Positions 43,677 through 52,823 of a stretch of DNA of 64,000 nt are shown one piece after another. The translations under genes were made by a program, and so were the position numbers. The notes beneath the pieces are model-generated. The model saw nothing but the letters and a program-made list of their open reading frames with translations. It had not been told where the DNA came from and searched no databases. This DNA comes from Roseibium limicola. GTDB taxonomy: Bacteria; Pseudomonadota; Alphaproteobacteria; Rhizobiales; Stappiaceae. Where the stretch lies: NCBI RefSeq assembly GCF_017313085.1, contig NZ_JAFLNF010000002.1, positions 372,001 to 436,000 on the forward strand. The letters run 5' to 3'. How positions within the stretch are numbered: position 1 is the stretch's first letter; each line of letters starts with the position of its first letter.

Positions 43677-44525
43677 ATGCCCGATTACAGCATCCGCTCT
43701 GCCACCGAAGACGACCTGACAATTCTGCTTTCCTGGGCCGCAGACGAAGGCTGGAACCCAGGTCTCGACGACAGAAGTGCTTTTCAGGCAGCTGACCCTT
43801 CCGGCTTTTATGTGGGCTGTATCGGTGGCACGCCGGTGACCTGCATATCCGCCGTCAAATACGGAACCGATTTCGGCTTCATCGGCTTTTACATCTGCCA
43901 TCCAGACCACCGCGGCAATGGATATGGCTGGAAGTTGTGGCAACACGCAATGGCATCCCTGGACGAACGCACTGTCGGTCTGGACGGTGTGGTCGAGCAA
44001 CAGGCCAACTATAAAGCATCCGGCTTTGAGTTCGCCCATCGCACCATCCGCCAGAGTGGCATCTCGATGGTCGACACTCCAATGGATCCCCGCCTGACAA
44101 CCATCGGTCAGGGTTTGTTCCCGTCCATTCGGGACTATGATCTTCAAATCTTCCGCTTTCCCCGTGTCGACTTTCTGAAAAGCTGGCTCGATCCAATGGC
44201 TTCCAGCCGACGTGGGTTTGCCTTGGTCGATGACGGCGAGGTCAAGGGCTATGGCACACTTCGCCAATGCGCAGAAGGCTTCAAGATCGGTCCGCTCTTC
44301 GCCGACACAGCCGATATCGCCGATACACTGTTTCGCGCCCTCGCAGGCCAGGTCAAAGGCCAGGTCGTTTTTCTCGACACGCCTGAGCCCAATACCCACG
44401 CCGAGGAGCTGGCGGAGCGCTACGAGTTGTCCCCGGAGTTCGAGACAGCCCGTATGTACAAGGGCAAGAACCCGAATCTGCCCCTGGACCACATTTATGG
44501 CGTCACGAGTTTTGAACTGGGCTGA
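43677..44525 (+). CDS. GNAT family N-acetyltransferase with C-terminal extension
   Basis: A 282-residue protein. The N-terminal GNAT domain (about 1-125) has the acetyl-CoA loop HPDHRGNGYGWKLWQHAM (about 81-98). The C-terminal half (about 150-282) looks like a second, degenerate GNAT-like domain with RGFALVDDGEVKGYGTLR and GPLFADTADIADTLFRAL, the two-domain arrangement of YitH/HolE-like acetyltransferases. Substrate unknown. The start ATG 43677 is the one that gives the normal beta-1 strand YSIRSATEDD; its ribosome-binding site is poor. It converges on the reductase gene 42 bp away. Confidence 0.87.
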   Translation: MPDYSIRSATEDDLTILLSWAADEGWNPGLDDRSAFQAADPSGFYVGCIGGTPVTCISAVKYGTDFGFIGFYICHPDHRGNGYGWKLWQHAMASLDERTVGLDGVVEQQANYKASGFEFAHRTIRQSGISMVDTPMDPRLTTIGQGLFPSIRDYDLQIFRFPRVDFLKSWLDPMASSRRGFALVDDGEVKGYGTLRQCAEGFKIGPLFADTADIADTLFRALAGQVKGQVVFLDTPEPNTHAEELAERYELSPEFETARMYKGKNPNLPLDHIYGVTSFELG

Positions 44526-44567
44526 TCTTTTTCACGCCGAAGCTGACCCAACCAAGGTCGACTATCC

Positions 44568-45512
44568 TCAGGCAGTCGCCATCTCATAGGCCAGAACAGC
44601 CGCTGCCAAGTCTTCCAGAGCCGCGCCGACGGATTTGAACAGGGTGACATCATTCTCACTCTGACGCCCCCTGGCCTGTCCCCGAGCCAGCTCAAACAGG
44701 TCCCCCGCGATGTCTTCGACCTTCAAGACACCGGAGGCAATCGGCTGAACGATGTCGCCGCCCTCCTTGGTAGCGCCGGCACGCGTGTCGACAAACACCT
44801 TCGCCATGCGGATCGCCTCATCATCACTTTCGCGCATGGTCGGCTTAAAGGCCCCGACGAGATCAATATGTACGCCCGGCTGCAGCCATGCGCCCTTGAT
44901 CAGCGGCTCAACAGACAAAGTCGCGGCACTGACGATATCCGCAACGCGGACAGCCGATTCGAGATCATTCGTTCCGCTGACCTCTATGCCGTGGATTTGC
45001 GCAGCCCTATCGGCCATCGCCTCGGCCTTTGCCTTGCTGCGGCCCCAAATGGTAACCTTTGAAATCGGTCGAATGGCCTTATGTGCAGCGATGAGGTTTT
45101 CCGCGACGCGGCCAGTGCCGGCGATCACCAGATGCGACGCATCCTGGCGCGCAAGGTAGTTTGCTGCCAAGGCGGATGCGGCAGCCGTGCGTCGGGCCGT
45201 CAGCTCTCCCCCATCGATCAGCGCCAGCATCTCTCCGGTCTTGCCAGAGGACAGCAGCACCTGCGCGGAAATCGCCGGCAGGCCACGATCAGAATTTCCC
45301 GGCACCACATTGACGATCTTGACCGCAGAATACCTGCCGGGCAGCCAGGCAGGCATCAACAGCAACGTCGCAGGCGTTTCTCCGGGAACCTCCATGTCGT
45401 GATGATGGCGCACCGGCATTTCGCACCCTGTTCGGAACATCTCATCAAGCGCTACAATCAGCCGATCGAACGGCAGGGCATCCCGTGTCTGGCTTTGCGA
45501 CAATTGCAGCAT
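44568..45512 (-). CDS. Ornithine cyclodeaminase / mu-crystallin family reductase
   Basis: A 314-residue NAD(P)-dependent enzyme. The dinucleotide-binding segment HLVIAGTGRVAENLIAAH (about 128-145) is conserved, as are KIVNVVPGN and the active-site region LTARRTAAASALAA (about 105-118). HIDLVGAFKPTMRESDDEAI is also typical. Proteobacterial members with this layout often reduce delta1-pyrroline-2-carboxylate or delta1-piperideine-2-carboxylate rather than cyclising ornithine, which I think is the likelier role. Start ATG 45512 with AGAGGAG upstream. It seems monocistronic. Confidence 0.88.
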   Translation of the reverse strand: MLQLSQSQTRDALPFDRLIVALDEMFRTGCEMPVRHHHDMEVPGETPATLLLMPAWLPGRYSAVKIVNVVPGNSDRGLPAISAQVLLSSGKTGEMLALIDGGELTARRTAAASALAANYLARQDASHLVIAGTGRVAENLIAAHKAIRPISKVTIWGRSKAKAEAMADRAAQIHGIEVSGTNDLESAVRVADIVSAATLSVEPLIKGAWLQPGVHIDLVGAFKPTMRESDDEAIRMAKVFVDTRAGATKEGGDIVQPIASGVLKVEDIAGDLFELARGQARGRQSENDVTLFKSVGAALEDLAAAVLAYEMATA

Positions 45513-45627
45513 GGGGCGGTCTCCTCTTGAATTATCAATATGATGACTAGCACAAAAGGTGATGCTCACAACACATCGGTCGAAACAGGCAAAGCTTGCT
45601 TCTCTCGTTCAAGCCGGCGAGACACAT

Positions 45628-45657
45628 AAAAAAACCGGCCCCCTTGAAGGAGGCCGG
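45628..45657 (-). terminator. Rho-independent terminator of the liv-type operon
   Basis: On the minus strand CCGGCCTCC (45657-45649) pairs with GGGGGCCGG (45643-45635) with one mismatch and a 5-nt loop, followed by seven U. It lies 29 bp beyond the livF-like stop codon. Confidence 0.9.
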
Positions 45658-45685
45658 CTTCCAGACACTTTCGATGGTCCCTGGC

Positions 45686-46465
45686 TTAAATCGCCAGGTA
45701 ATCCTGACGCAGCTCGGCGTTGTCGAGCACTTCCTGAGCAGAGCCGTCAAAAACCACCTCGCCCATGTCCAGGATCACTGCACGATCAGCCAGGTTCAGG
45801 GCCGCGATGGCGTTCTGCTCGACGATGATCGTCGTGATGCCGAGTTCCTTGACGCCCTGCAGGATGCGTTCAATTTCCTGAACGATCACAGGCGCCAGCC
45901 CTTCGTAGGGCTCATCCAGCAAAAGCAGCTTGATGTCACGCGCCAGAATTCGCGCAAGGGCCAGCATCTGCTGCTCCCCACCAGACATTGTCGTGCCTTC
46001 CTGGTTTCGCCGTTCGGCCAGACGTGGGAAGTGCTCGTAAATGCGCTCGATGGACCAGCCTTTCGGCTCGGCAATCTGCGACAGTTCAAGGTTTTCCTGG
46101 ACCGTCAGTCCCTGAATAATGCGCCGATCTTCCGGTACCAGTCCGACACCGAGGCGCGCAGCCTGATAGCTTTTCATCTCATGCAGAGGCTGATGGTCGA
46201 GCCAGATCTCACCTCGGGTCAGATGCGGATTATCCATCCTTGCGATCGTCCGCAAGGTCGATGTCTTGCCCGCACCGTTTCGGCCGAGCAAGGCCATGAT
46301 CTCGCCTTCACGGACGTCGAAATTCACACCCTGAACGATGTAGCTTTCGCCGTAATAGGCATGCAGATCCCAGGCAGAAAAGAAGGCCGGAGCTCCGCCC
46401 TTGGCCTTGACTGGCTGAAACTTCGGTGCGGTCTTGCCAGTGAGGGCATCTTTCGTGTCGCTCAT
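45686..46465 (-). CDS. livF: Branched-chain amino acid-type ABC transporter ATPase LivF
   Basis: A 259-residue ATPase of the LivF subfamily. Walker A GRNGAGKTS, the Q-loop region LGVGLVPEDRRI (typical of LivF), signature MSGGEQQMLALAR, Walker B LLLLDEPYEGLAP and the H-loop variant IIVEQN (glutamine in place of histidine region, as in LivF) are seen. An N-terminal extension of about 25 residues precedes the ABC domain. Its ATG overlaps the livG stop by 4 bp. It is the last gene of the five-gene operon and is followed by a clear terminator. Confidence 0.92.
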   Translation of the reverse strand: MSDTKDALTGKTAPKFQPVKAKGGAPAFFSAWDLHAYYGESYIVQGVNFDVREGEIMALLGRNGAGKTSTLRTIARMDNPHLTRGEIWLDHQPLHEMKSYQAARLGVGLVPEDRRIIQGLTVQENLELSQIAEPKGWSIERIYEHFPRLAERRNQEGTTMSGGEQQMLALARILARDIKLLLLDEPYEGLAPVIVQEIERILQGVKELGITTIIVEQNAIAALNLADRAVILDMGEVVFDGSAQEVLDNAELRQDYLAI

Positions 46466-47223
46466 AGATGCGCTCCTCCGAGGTAGGCTTCTTGTACGCG
46501 CGGGTCACCCTTGATGGCTTGAGGCGTGCCCTCTGCAATCACCGTACCCTGGGCCAGAACGGAGATCTTGTCTGCAAGCGAAAACACGACATGCATGTCA
46601 TGTTCGATCACCACTTTGGTGATCCCACGCTCCTCCCCGATCCTTTGCAGGAGGTCGATGGTGTTGTTGGTATCAGCTCGTGACATACCGGCGGTCGGCT
46701 CATCAAGCAGCAGAAGCTTGGGGTCTTGAACCAGACACATAGCTAGCTCAAGACGTCGCTTGTCACCGCGTGACAGCGATCCGGCGATAATGTCCTTCTT
46801 CGAAGCAAGACCGAGATCTTCAAGCATGTGAAGCGCCTTGTCCCGCACTTCCGCGTCCGCATCGAGGCGCCGCCAGAACTGCAGCGAGAATTCCCCGTCG
46901 CGGCGTGCCATCGTCGGGATCATGACGTTTTCCAGAATGGTCAGCTCGCCGAAGATTTCGGGCGTCTGAAACACCCGAGACACGCCAGTCTGGTTGATTT
47001 CATGGGCCTTCAGACCAATCAGAGACGTCGTGCCGTTGAAGGTCACAGACCCCGTATCCGGAATAAGCCGACCAACGAAACAGTTCAGCAGTGTCGATTT
47101 GCCGGCGCCATTGGGGCCGATGATGGCGTGGACGGTTCCCGCTTCCACGCTTAGGTTCACATCGTGAAGGGCTTTCAAGCCGCCAAAGGCCTTGTTTACC
47201 CCTTCAACCTTGAGAATTTCCAT
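46462..47223 (-). CDS. livG: Branched-chain amino acid-type ABC transporter ATPase LivG
   Basis: A 253-residue ATPase of the LivG subfamily. Walker A GPNGAGKSTL and Walker B KLLLLDEPTAGMSRADT are standard, and VVIEHDMHVVF carries the H-loop. The ABC signature reads LSRGDKRRLELA, a departure from the LSGGQ consensus (second and third glycines become R-G, then D-K). Similar variations occur in Liv/Urt-type G subunits, so activity is likely retained. It works with LivF on the LivHM pore. It starts 11 bp after the livM stop. Confidence 0.92.
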   Translation of the reverse strand: MEILKVEGVNKAFGGLKALHDVNLSVEAGTVHAIIGPNGAGKSTLLNCFVGRLIPDTGSVTFNGTTSLIGLKAHEINQTGVSRVFQTPEIFGELTILENVMIPTMARRDGEFSLQFWRRLDADAEVRDKALHMLEDLGLASKKDIIAGSLSRGDKRRLELAMCLVQDPKLLLLDEPTAGMSRADTNNTIDLLQRIGEERGITKVVIEHDMHVVFSLADKISVLAQGTVIAEGTPQAIKGDPRVQEAYLGGAHL

Positions 47224-47234
47224 ATCTCTTGTCC

Positions 47235-48368
47235 TTATTCGGCCGGGGCTGTTTGGTGCTGGTGCTTTTTACGCGACCCACCTTTGACCATGCTTGTGAT
47301 GCGTCCAACGCCTTCCATGATGCCACCAGGAAGCAGGATCACGATGATCATGAAGAGAACGCCAAGGGTCAGGTGCCAGCCTTCGCCGACGAACAGTCCT
47401 GAAATCGAGACAACCGGGCCCTGGAGGGCCTCCGGCAGGAAGCTGAAGATGTCCTGCAGGATATGCTCGTTGAACGCCGAGAAGATGTTCTCGAAATACT
47501 TGATGATTCCAGCTCCAAGGATCGGCCCGAGAAGCGTTCCGACACCACCGAGAATGGTCATCAGCACAACTTCACCAGACGCCGTCCACTGCATGCGCTC
47601 TGCACCAGCAAGCGGATCGGTGATGCACAGCAGCGCACCGGCCAGCCCGGCATACATGCCGGAGATGACAAACACGGCCAGTGTGTAGGGACGCGGGTTC
47701 AAACCGGTGTAGTTCATCCGGTTCTGGTTGGATTTCACGGCCCGCAGCATGGTGCCGAAGGGCGAACGGAAAATCCTCTGAGCCACCAGAAAACCGAGAA
47801 TGAGGAACGTCGCGCAGAAGTAGAAGCCCGGATACCCCGACATCTCGATGCCAAAGAGTGTCGAGACCAGTGGCCCGCCGCTCTGAGCAGCCGTGTCGAA
47901 GATCCGTGGATCGGACTGAAGAACACGCAAACCTGTCTCACCATTGGTAATCGGTGTCAGCACCGAGTAAGCCAGATTGTAGGACATCTGAGCGAAGGCC
48001 AGCGTCAGGATCGAGAAGTAGATGCCTGAGCGACGTAGGGAGACGTAACCGATCAACCAGGCAAACAGACCTGAGGTTACGATGGCCATGGCCGCAGCCG
48101 GAACCGGGTTCATGCCAAGCAGCTTGAAACCCCAGACCGCCGTGTAGGAACCAACACCGAGAAATGCAGCGTGGCCAAAGGAGAGATACCCGGTCAGACC
48201 AAACAACAGATTGAACCCGGTGGCAAACAGGCCATAGATCGCAAACTTCTGCAGCAGATCAGGATATGCAGCTCCGATCGGCGCCAGCCAGATTGGCATG
48301 GTCAAGACCGCCGCCGCGAAGATGACGAAAACGGCAAGGTCGCGTGTAGGAGTAGGATTGGACGTCAT
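47235..48368 (-). CDS. livM: Branched-chain amino acid-type ABC transporter permease LivM
   Basis: A 377-residue inner-membrane permease with about ten helices. [24 protein letters not shown] (split around 53-76) is the LivM signature, and [17 protein letters not shown] (about 212-228) is the cytoplasmic coupling loop. It forms the pore with LivH. It starts 4 bp after the livH stop, so translation is coupled. Confidence 0.92.
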   Translation of the reverse strand: MTSNPTPTRDLAVFVIFAAAVLTMPIWLAPIGAAYPDLLQKFAIYGLFATGFNLLFGLTGYLSFGHAAFLGVGSYTAVWGFKLLGMNPVPAAAMAIVTSGLFAWLIGYVSLRRSGIYFSILTLAFAQMSYNLAYSVLTPITNGETGLRVLQSDPRIFDTAAQSGGPLVSTLFGIEMSGYPGFYFCATFLILGFLVAQRIFRSPFGTMLRAVKSNQNRMNYTGLNPRPYTLAVFVISGMYAGLAGALLCITDPLAGAERMQWTASGEVVLMTILGGVGTLLGPILGAGIIKYFENIFSAFNEHILQDIFSFLPEALQGPVVSISGLFVGEGWHLTLGVLFMIIVILLPGGIMEGVGRITSMVKGGSRKKHQHQTAPAE

Positions 48369-48372
48369 AGTA

Positions 48373-49401
48373 TTAGCTCTCCATCACGCCTTTGCGGCCC
48401 AGAAGCCCGCGCGGTCGCACGAGAAGGATGACCACAGCCACAAGGTAAATGATGATTTGATCGATACCGGGAAGGATCGCCTTGACCTCGTTCATCGAGG
48501 CAAAGGACTGCAGAATGCCGAGCAGAAAGCCAGCCGCAACAGCCCCCGGGAGGGAGCCCATGCCCCCAACCACCACGACGACGAAGGACAGCACCAGGAA
48601 GTCCATGCCGATGTGATAATCCGGCGGAAGGATTGGCGTGTACATGACCCCGGCCACCCCAGCGACGACCGCCGCAATGGCGAAGACGATGGTGAAACGT
48701 CGTTCGATGTTGATGCCCAGCAAGCCGACGGTTTCCCGATCGGCCATACCGGCACGAACCACCATGCCGAAGGTCGTGAATTGCAGGAAGGCAAAGACGG
48801 CAGCAATGACCAGCCCGGCGAAACCGAGATAAACCATGCGCCAGAAGGGATAAACAATCACCCCGGGGTCAAAACCCAGGAACGCCCCGACGTCCGCGGC
48901 ACCACTGACGGCGCTCGGGGCGAGTTGGGGGATTGGGTTTGCGCCGTAGATCGACTTGATGATTTCCTGCAGCACAATCGCCAAACCGAAAGTCACCAGA
49001 ATCTGATCCGCATGCGGCCGATTGTAGAAATGCTTGATCAGCCCGCGTTCCATGGCAAACCCAATGATCAGCATCACCGGAATCGCCAGCAGGATCGACA
49101 TCGGAACCGAATAATTCAGAACCCAGGCGCCGAAATCGCCGAGATAAGCTTCCACATAGGGCGTGCGCACTTCCATGGGCGTGCCCCAAGCCGTGGTCTT
49201 GGTCGGATCGAGCACGACCTTTTCCAAGCTTAGAAACTTGTTGAAGGTGACGGCACAGAAAGCGCCGAGCATGAACAGCGCGCCATGGGCGAAATTGACG
49301 ACCCCAAGAGTGCCGAAAATCAAGGTAAGGCCAAGAGCAATGAGCGCATAGGCGCCCCCTTTGTCGAGACCATTGAGAAGTTGAAGAAGAATTACGTCCA
49401 T
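48373..49401 (-). CDS. livH: Branched-chain amino acid-type ABC transporter permease LivH
   Basis: A 342-residue inner-membrane permease. The start [21 protein letters not shown] and [19 protein letters not shown] (about 30-48) are the LivH hallmark. A periplasmic insert around residues 55-90 ([19 protein letters not shown]) makes it longer than E. coli LivH. It pairs with LivM. It is placed 174 bp downstream of the binding-protein gene, with a hairpin in between. Confidence 0.92.
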   Translation of the reverse strand: MDVILLQLLNGLDKGGAYALIALGLTLIFGTLGVVNFAHGALFMLGAFCAVTFNKFLSLEKVVLDPTKTTAWGTPMEVRTPYVEAYLGDFGAWVLNYSVPMSILLAIPVMLIIGFAMERGLIKHFYNRPHADQILVTFGLAIVLQEIIKSIYGANPIPQLAPSAVSGAADVGAFLGFDPGVIVYPFWRMVYLGFAGLVIAAVFAFLQFTTFGMVVRAGMADRETVGLLGINIERRFTIVFAIAAVVAGVAGVMYTPILPPDYHIGMDFLVLSFVVVVVGGMGSLPGAVAAGFLLGILQSFASMNEVKAILPGIDQIIIYLVAVVILLVRPRGLLGRKGVMES

Positions 49402-49525
49402 TATCGTTGCCGCGGTTGTCGGCCCCTGCTGAAGATCATCTCGCGATGATCGGGCCTGCCCTAGTCGGATGCGATGAAAATCGGGAGATGACCCTCATCA
49501 GGCTTGGCATGTTCTGGAAAACGGT

Positions 49526-49551
49526 TGTTCGGAGCCAACTGGCTCCGAACA
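49526..49551 (-). terminator. Intra-operon hairpin between the binding-protein gene and livH
   Basis: TGTTCGGAGCCA (49526-49537) and its exact complement TGGCTCCGAACA (49540-49551) form a long stem without a U-run. It lies 25 bp past the binding-protein stop and probably stabilises that message or attenuates transcription into livHMGF. Confidence 0.65.
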
Positions 49552-49575
49552 CCTGCTTGTATGAACCAACTGCGA

Positions 49576-50922
49576 TCAGACGCCGTTGTTGTAGGCACCC
49601 AGCTCACCACCGAGCATGTCGGCCGGATATTCGACCTGTGCGCGCGGAGTAACTTCGACCACTTCCAGAAGATCGAATTGCGAGGACGGGTTTTCCTTAC
49701 CCTTCACAACCAGCACATCCTTGAAGCACTGGTGATCGCCAGCGCGGTACAGGGTAGGTCCGTTGCCCAAGCCGTCGAACTCGAAGTCTTCCAGAGCCGC
49801 GCCTAGTGCGCTCGGCATGAAGGTTCCGGCCCGCTCTGCAGCATCCGCATAAAGCAAGGTCTGACAGTAACAGGTATGAGCGGCCTGACTTGGCGGGAAG
49901 CCGTACTTCTGACCGAAGGACTTGACGAAAGCCTGTGAGCCTTCATCCGTCAGAGACCAGTTCCAGGCGGTGGAACCGAAGATGCCCTTGATGGCATCGC
50001 CCGCACCCTGCGCCATCAGACGCGAGAACAGCGGCACGACAATTTCGAACTGCTTGCCATTGACCTGCTTGTCGCGAAGACCAAACTGAACGGCCTGCGT
50101 CAGCGAGTTCACCATGTCCTTGCCGTAATGGTTCAGCACCAGAACGTCAGCGCCAGAGTTCAGAACCGGTGTCAGGTACTGGGAGAAATCACCAGCGCCA
50201 ACCGGCGTGCGAACTGCAGCAACCGTGTCCCAGCCGAACGGCTCGGTGTATTTCTGGATCGAGCCTTCCTGCGACCAACCCCAAGTGTAATCCGCAGTCA
50301 GGTGGTAAACCTTGCGGCCTTCACCCATAGCGTTTTTCAGCACGGGAGCCAGGGCAGCACCTGTCATTTCCGTGTTGAAGAAATGACGGAAGCCGTTGGC
50401 CCGGCGATCCTTGCCCGTGGTGTCGTTGGAGTGGGTCAGACCCGCCATGAAGATGACGCCAGCTTCCTGGCATAGAGACTGAACAGCAATCGCAACCCCG
50501 GAGGATGAACCACCCGTGATCATGATCGCACCGTCTTTTTCAATCATCCGCTTGGCGGATGCACGAGCAGCATCAGATTTTGTCTGCGTGTCGCCCGTTA
50601 CGAATTCGACCTTCTTGCCAAGTACGCCGTTGCCCTTGAGCGCCTTCGACGTGAAGGTGTTGAGCATGCCGCCGTCACCTTCACCGTTGATATGCTCAAC
50701 AGCCAGCTGATAGGCGCGCAGCTCATCCGCGCCTTCGTCGGCATAAGGACCGGACTGAGGAACGTTGAAGCCGAGGGTTACAGTCGAGCCGGTCGGCTCA
50801 TTGAGGTAACCAGCGGACCATGCACTGCTGGTGAAGATCGTGGGGGTTGCCAGAGCAACGCCGCCTGCGGCTCCAGCGCGCAGAATGGAACGACGGCTCA
50901 GCGGTTTGCGAATTAACGTCAT
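49576..50922 (-). CDS. Liv-type ABC transporter substrate-binding protein, Tat-exported
   Basis: A 448-residue periplasmic binding protein (Peripla_BP_6 type), longer than LivK (about 370). The N-terminus has a twin-arginine signal SRRSILRAG (about 9-17) followed by a hydrophobic stretch and a site near SAWSA-G. The mature part has VTLGFNVPQSGPYADEG (about 50-66) and ITGGSSSGVAIAVQSLC, the usual ligand loop. The substrate is unknown; the size and Tat export fit relatives that bind amides, urea-like compounds or other amino-acid derivatives as well as Leu/Ile/Val. The ATG at 50922 follows GGGAGG. First gene of the operon. Confidence 0.9.
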   Translation of the reverse strand: MTLIRKPLSRRSILRAGAAGGVALATPTIFTSSAWSAGYLNEPTGSTVTLGFNVPQSGPYADEGADELRAYQLAVEHINGEGDGGMLNTFTSKALKGNGVLGKKVEFVTGDTQTKSDAARASAKRMIEKDGAIMITGGSSSGVAIAVQSLCQEAGVIFMAGLTHSNDTTGKDRRANGFRHFFNTEMTGAALAPVLKNAMGEGRKVYHLTADYTWGWSQEGSIQKYTEPFGWDTVAAVRTPVGAGDFSQYLTPVLNSGADVLVLNHYGKDMVNSLTQAVQFGLRDKQVNGKQFEIVVPLFSRLMAQGAGDAIKGIFGSTAWNWSLTDEGSQAFVKSFGQKYGFPPSQAAHTCYCQTLLYADAAERAGTFMPSALGAALEDFEFDGLGNGPTLYRAGDHQCFKDVLVVKGKENPSSQFDLLEVVEVTPRAQVEYPADMLGGELGAYNNGV

Positions 50923-51497
50923 GCTTTCCTCCCGAAAGGCTAAAGGCGCCTTGATGAAACGGCTGCGCCTCCTCGCGCAGCAGGCTGCCGATCCGGCGGA
51001 CGCCCCGGTCAATTCCGGAACGCCTCCTCCGCCGAAGCGCGAGCCTGACCTGGATCCTAGGGAAAGGACGAACTTCTTCGCAATACGACTATCGGATTGT
51101 TTTCAGACAAGAATAGTGGCCTGAACCCCATGATTATCTGCTTTAAAATCTGCATGCCGCACTGTCATCGCATCGCAACATCGGCCTAATTGCTTATCAT
51201 TGCGCGGCTTTTCTCTCAGCTCTTCGCATCGCAGCAAGGGAAGCTGACAAGAGATCACTCAAGCTTCCGCGAGCGGATATTTCGATGTGCTTTCATCCAT
51301 GTATGGTCCGAAATAGGCGGCCAGCAGGTCCTGAAACGTCCTTGGACCCAAGGCGACATGAGAAAGACGCCGTCAAAGCCGGTCTGACACACAGGGGGTG
51401 TTGCTGTGATTCTTGCACGGATGCGGCCGATTGCCTGCCATGCTAGAGAAAAGAAAAATTACGACCAGCGCCCGACCGGGCGGGAGGAATACCGACA
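50923..51497. promoter_or_regulatory. Divergent intergenic region upstream of the liv-type operon
   Basis: About 575 bp between the binding-protein gene and the PPOX-family gene. It is long enough for a leader and regulator sites. Open frames here (for example 51190-51387) have no motif or ribosome-binding site. No RNA structure recognised. Confidence 0.45.
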
Positions 51498-52112
51498 ATG
51501 CCCGACATCATTTCCAACCTCGCAGAGCTCGAAGCTCACTACGGCACACCGGGTGCTGCGTCGCTCGTCAAGGTGAGCAAGGAACTCACTGAAGAGTATC
51601 GGCAATTGATCGCTGCATCACCATTTTGCGCACTCGCGACAAGCGGCCCTGACGGTCTTGACTGTTCACCACGCGGCGACGCTGGAACCTGCCTTGAAAT
51701 CGAGAGCAACACGACCCTGCTGATGCCTGATCGGCGCGGCAACAATCGCATCGATTCCCTGCGCAACATCATCCACGATCCGCGTATCGCACTCATGCTG
51801 CTGATCCCCGGCTCCGGTACCTGCGTCCGCATCAATGGCAAAGCCGAGATTTCCGTTGAGCCTAAGCTTCTGAACAAGCTCAGCCAGGAGGGAAAGCAGC
51901 CCCGCAGCGTGATCCGCATTCACATCGACGAGATCTACTTTCAGTGTGCCCGCGCGGTCATGCGTGCTGCTCTTTGGGATGAGAATGCCCGGACAGACCC
52001 CGAAACCCTCCCGACACCGGGAGAGATATTGGCGTCTCTGTCCGCCGGTGAAGTGGGCGGCGAAACATACGACAAGGAATGGCCAGAGCGCGCTGCATCC
52101 AGCATGTGGTGA
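51498..52112 (+). CDS. Pyridoxamine 5'-phosphate oxidase-like FMN-binding protein
   Basis: A 204-residue protein with the split-barrel flavin-binding fold. SPFCALATSGPDGLDCSPRGD (about 40-60), MPDRRGNNRIDSLRNI and GTCVRINGKAEIS match the PPOX family of the MSMEG_1061/DR2398 type. Such proteins bind FMN or related cofactors; the substrate is unknown, and true PdxH activity is not implied. GGGAGG lies in front of the ATG. It converges on the DUF1697 gene 18 bp away. Confidence 0.88.
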   Translation: MPDIISNLAELEAHYGTPGAASLVKVSKELTEEYRQLIAASPFCALATSGPDGLDCSPRGDAGTCLEIESNTTLLMPDRRGNNRIDSLRNIIHDPRIALMLLIPGSGTCVRINGKAEISVEPKLLNKLSQEGKQPRSVIRIHIDEIYFQCARAVMRAALWDENARTDPETLPTPGEILASLSAGEVGGETYDKEWPERAASSMW

Positions 52113-52130
52113 GCCCACACACGTTGGCGA

Positions 52131-52667
52131 TCAGGCAGTGAGCGCGGCAATGGCACTGACAGACTTGAGGTTTCTCGCCGTCGTCGGCACCCCGAGCAAT
52201 CGGTCGATCCGGGACACCAACCGGGATCGGCCGATGCCATCAGGAGCACGCAGGTAAAACGCTCGATCTCCCAGATGAATCTGTTCGGTCGCGGCTCTCA
52301 CCTTCTCTATCGGCTCAACAACATCAGAAGCGGGAATCCCCTCTGCAAAGAAGAAGACATGCACCAGGTTCTCATCAGCCTCCCCGGCCTGGAAAGGGCA
52401 TGCGTTCAAAACATCAACAAACGCATCGGCAGAAAGAACGAGGATTTGAACAGCGAAACCGAACTCCCGCTCAAAAGCCTCTGAGAGCGTCGTTCCGATC
52501 CGTTCAGGGTTATGCTGAGAGCTGGCAAAGACAGCATTGCCGCTCTGGATATAAGTTTTAACGTCTGTGAATTCCAGCCGCTCGAACAGCCCACGTAACG
52601 CCTTCATCGGTACCTTGCGATGACCACCAACGTTGATCCCACGAAACAACGCAACCCAAATCGGCAT
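52131..52667 (-). CDS. DUF1697 family protein
   Basis: A 178-residue soluble protein. WVALFRGINVGGHRKVPMKAL (about 4-24, split by a turn), YIQSGNAVFAS and the C-terminal RSRLVSRIDRLLGVPTTARN block are diagnostic of DUF1697. The family fold is known, but its function is not. The ATG at 52667 is preceded by AAGGAGG, a very strong ribosome-binding site that decides the start. Divergent from the M3 peptidase gene. Confidence 0.92.
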   Translation of the reverse strand: MPIWVALFRGINVGGHRKVPMKALRGLFERLEFTDVKTYIQSGNAVFASSQHNPERIGTTLSEAFEREFGFAVQILVLSADAFVDVLNACPFQAGEADENLVHVFFFAEGIPASDVVEPIEKVRAATEQIHLGDRAFYLRAPDGIGRSRLVSRIDRLLGVPTTARNLKSVSAIAALTA

Positions 52668-52823
52668 GCTCTTTACCTCCTTCAGCAAAGCCGCCAGTGC
52701 CACAGACGGCTCGCAAAATTTGTCAATCAAAGCGATTTTGCACCAGTCGATGCTTCAGTACGCTTTGAAAGCGCCCCCAAGTTCCCATATGACTTGTGGA
52801 CACACTCAGAACCAGGATCCATC

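Noticed and set aside
43632..44492. 286-codon minus-strand open frame opposite the GNAT gene
   Set aside because: The plus-strand frame has a convincing GNAT motif; the minus frame has none and would overlap it entirely.
48298..49233. 311-codon plus-strand open frame opposite livH
   Set aside because: Low-complexity His/Asp-rich translation antisense to a well-supported permease.
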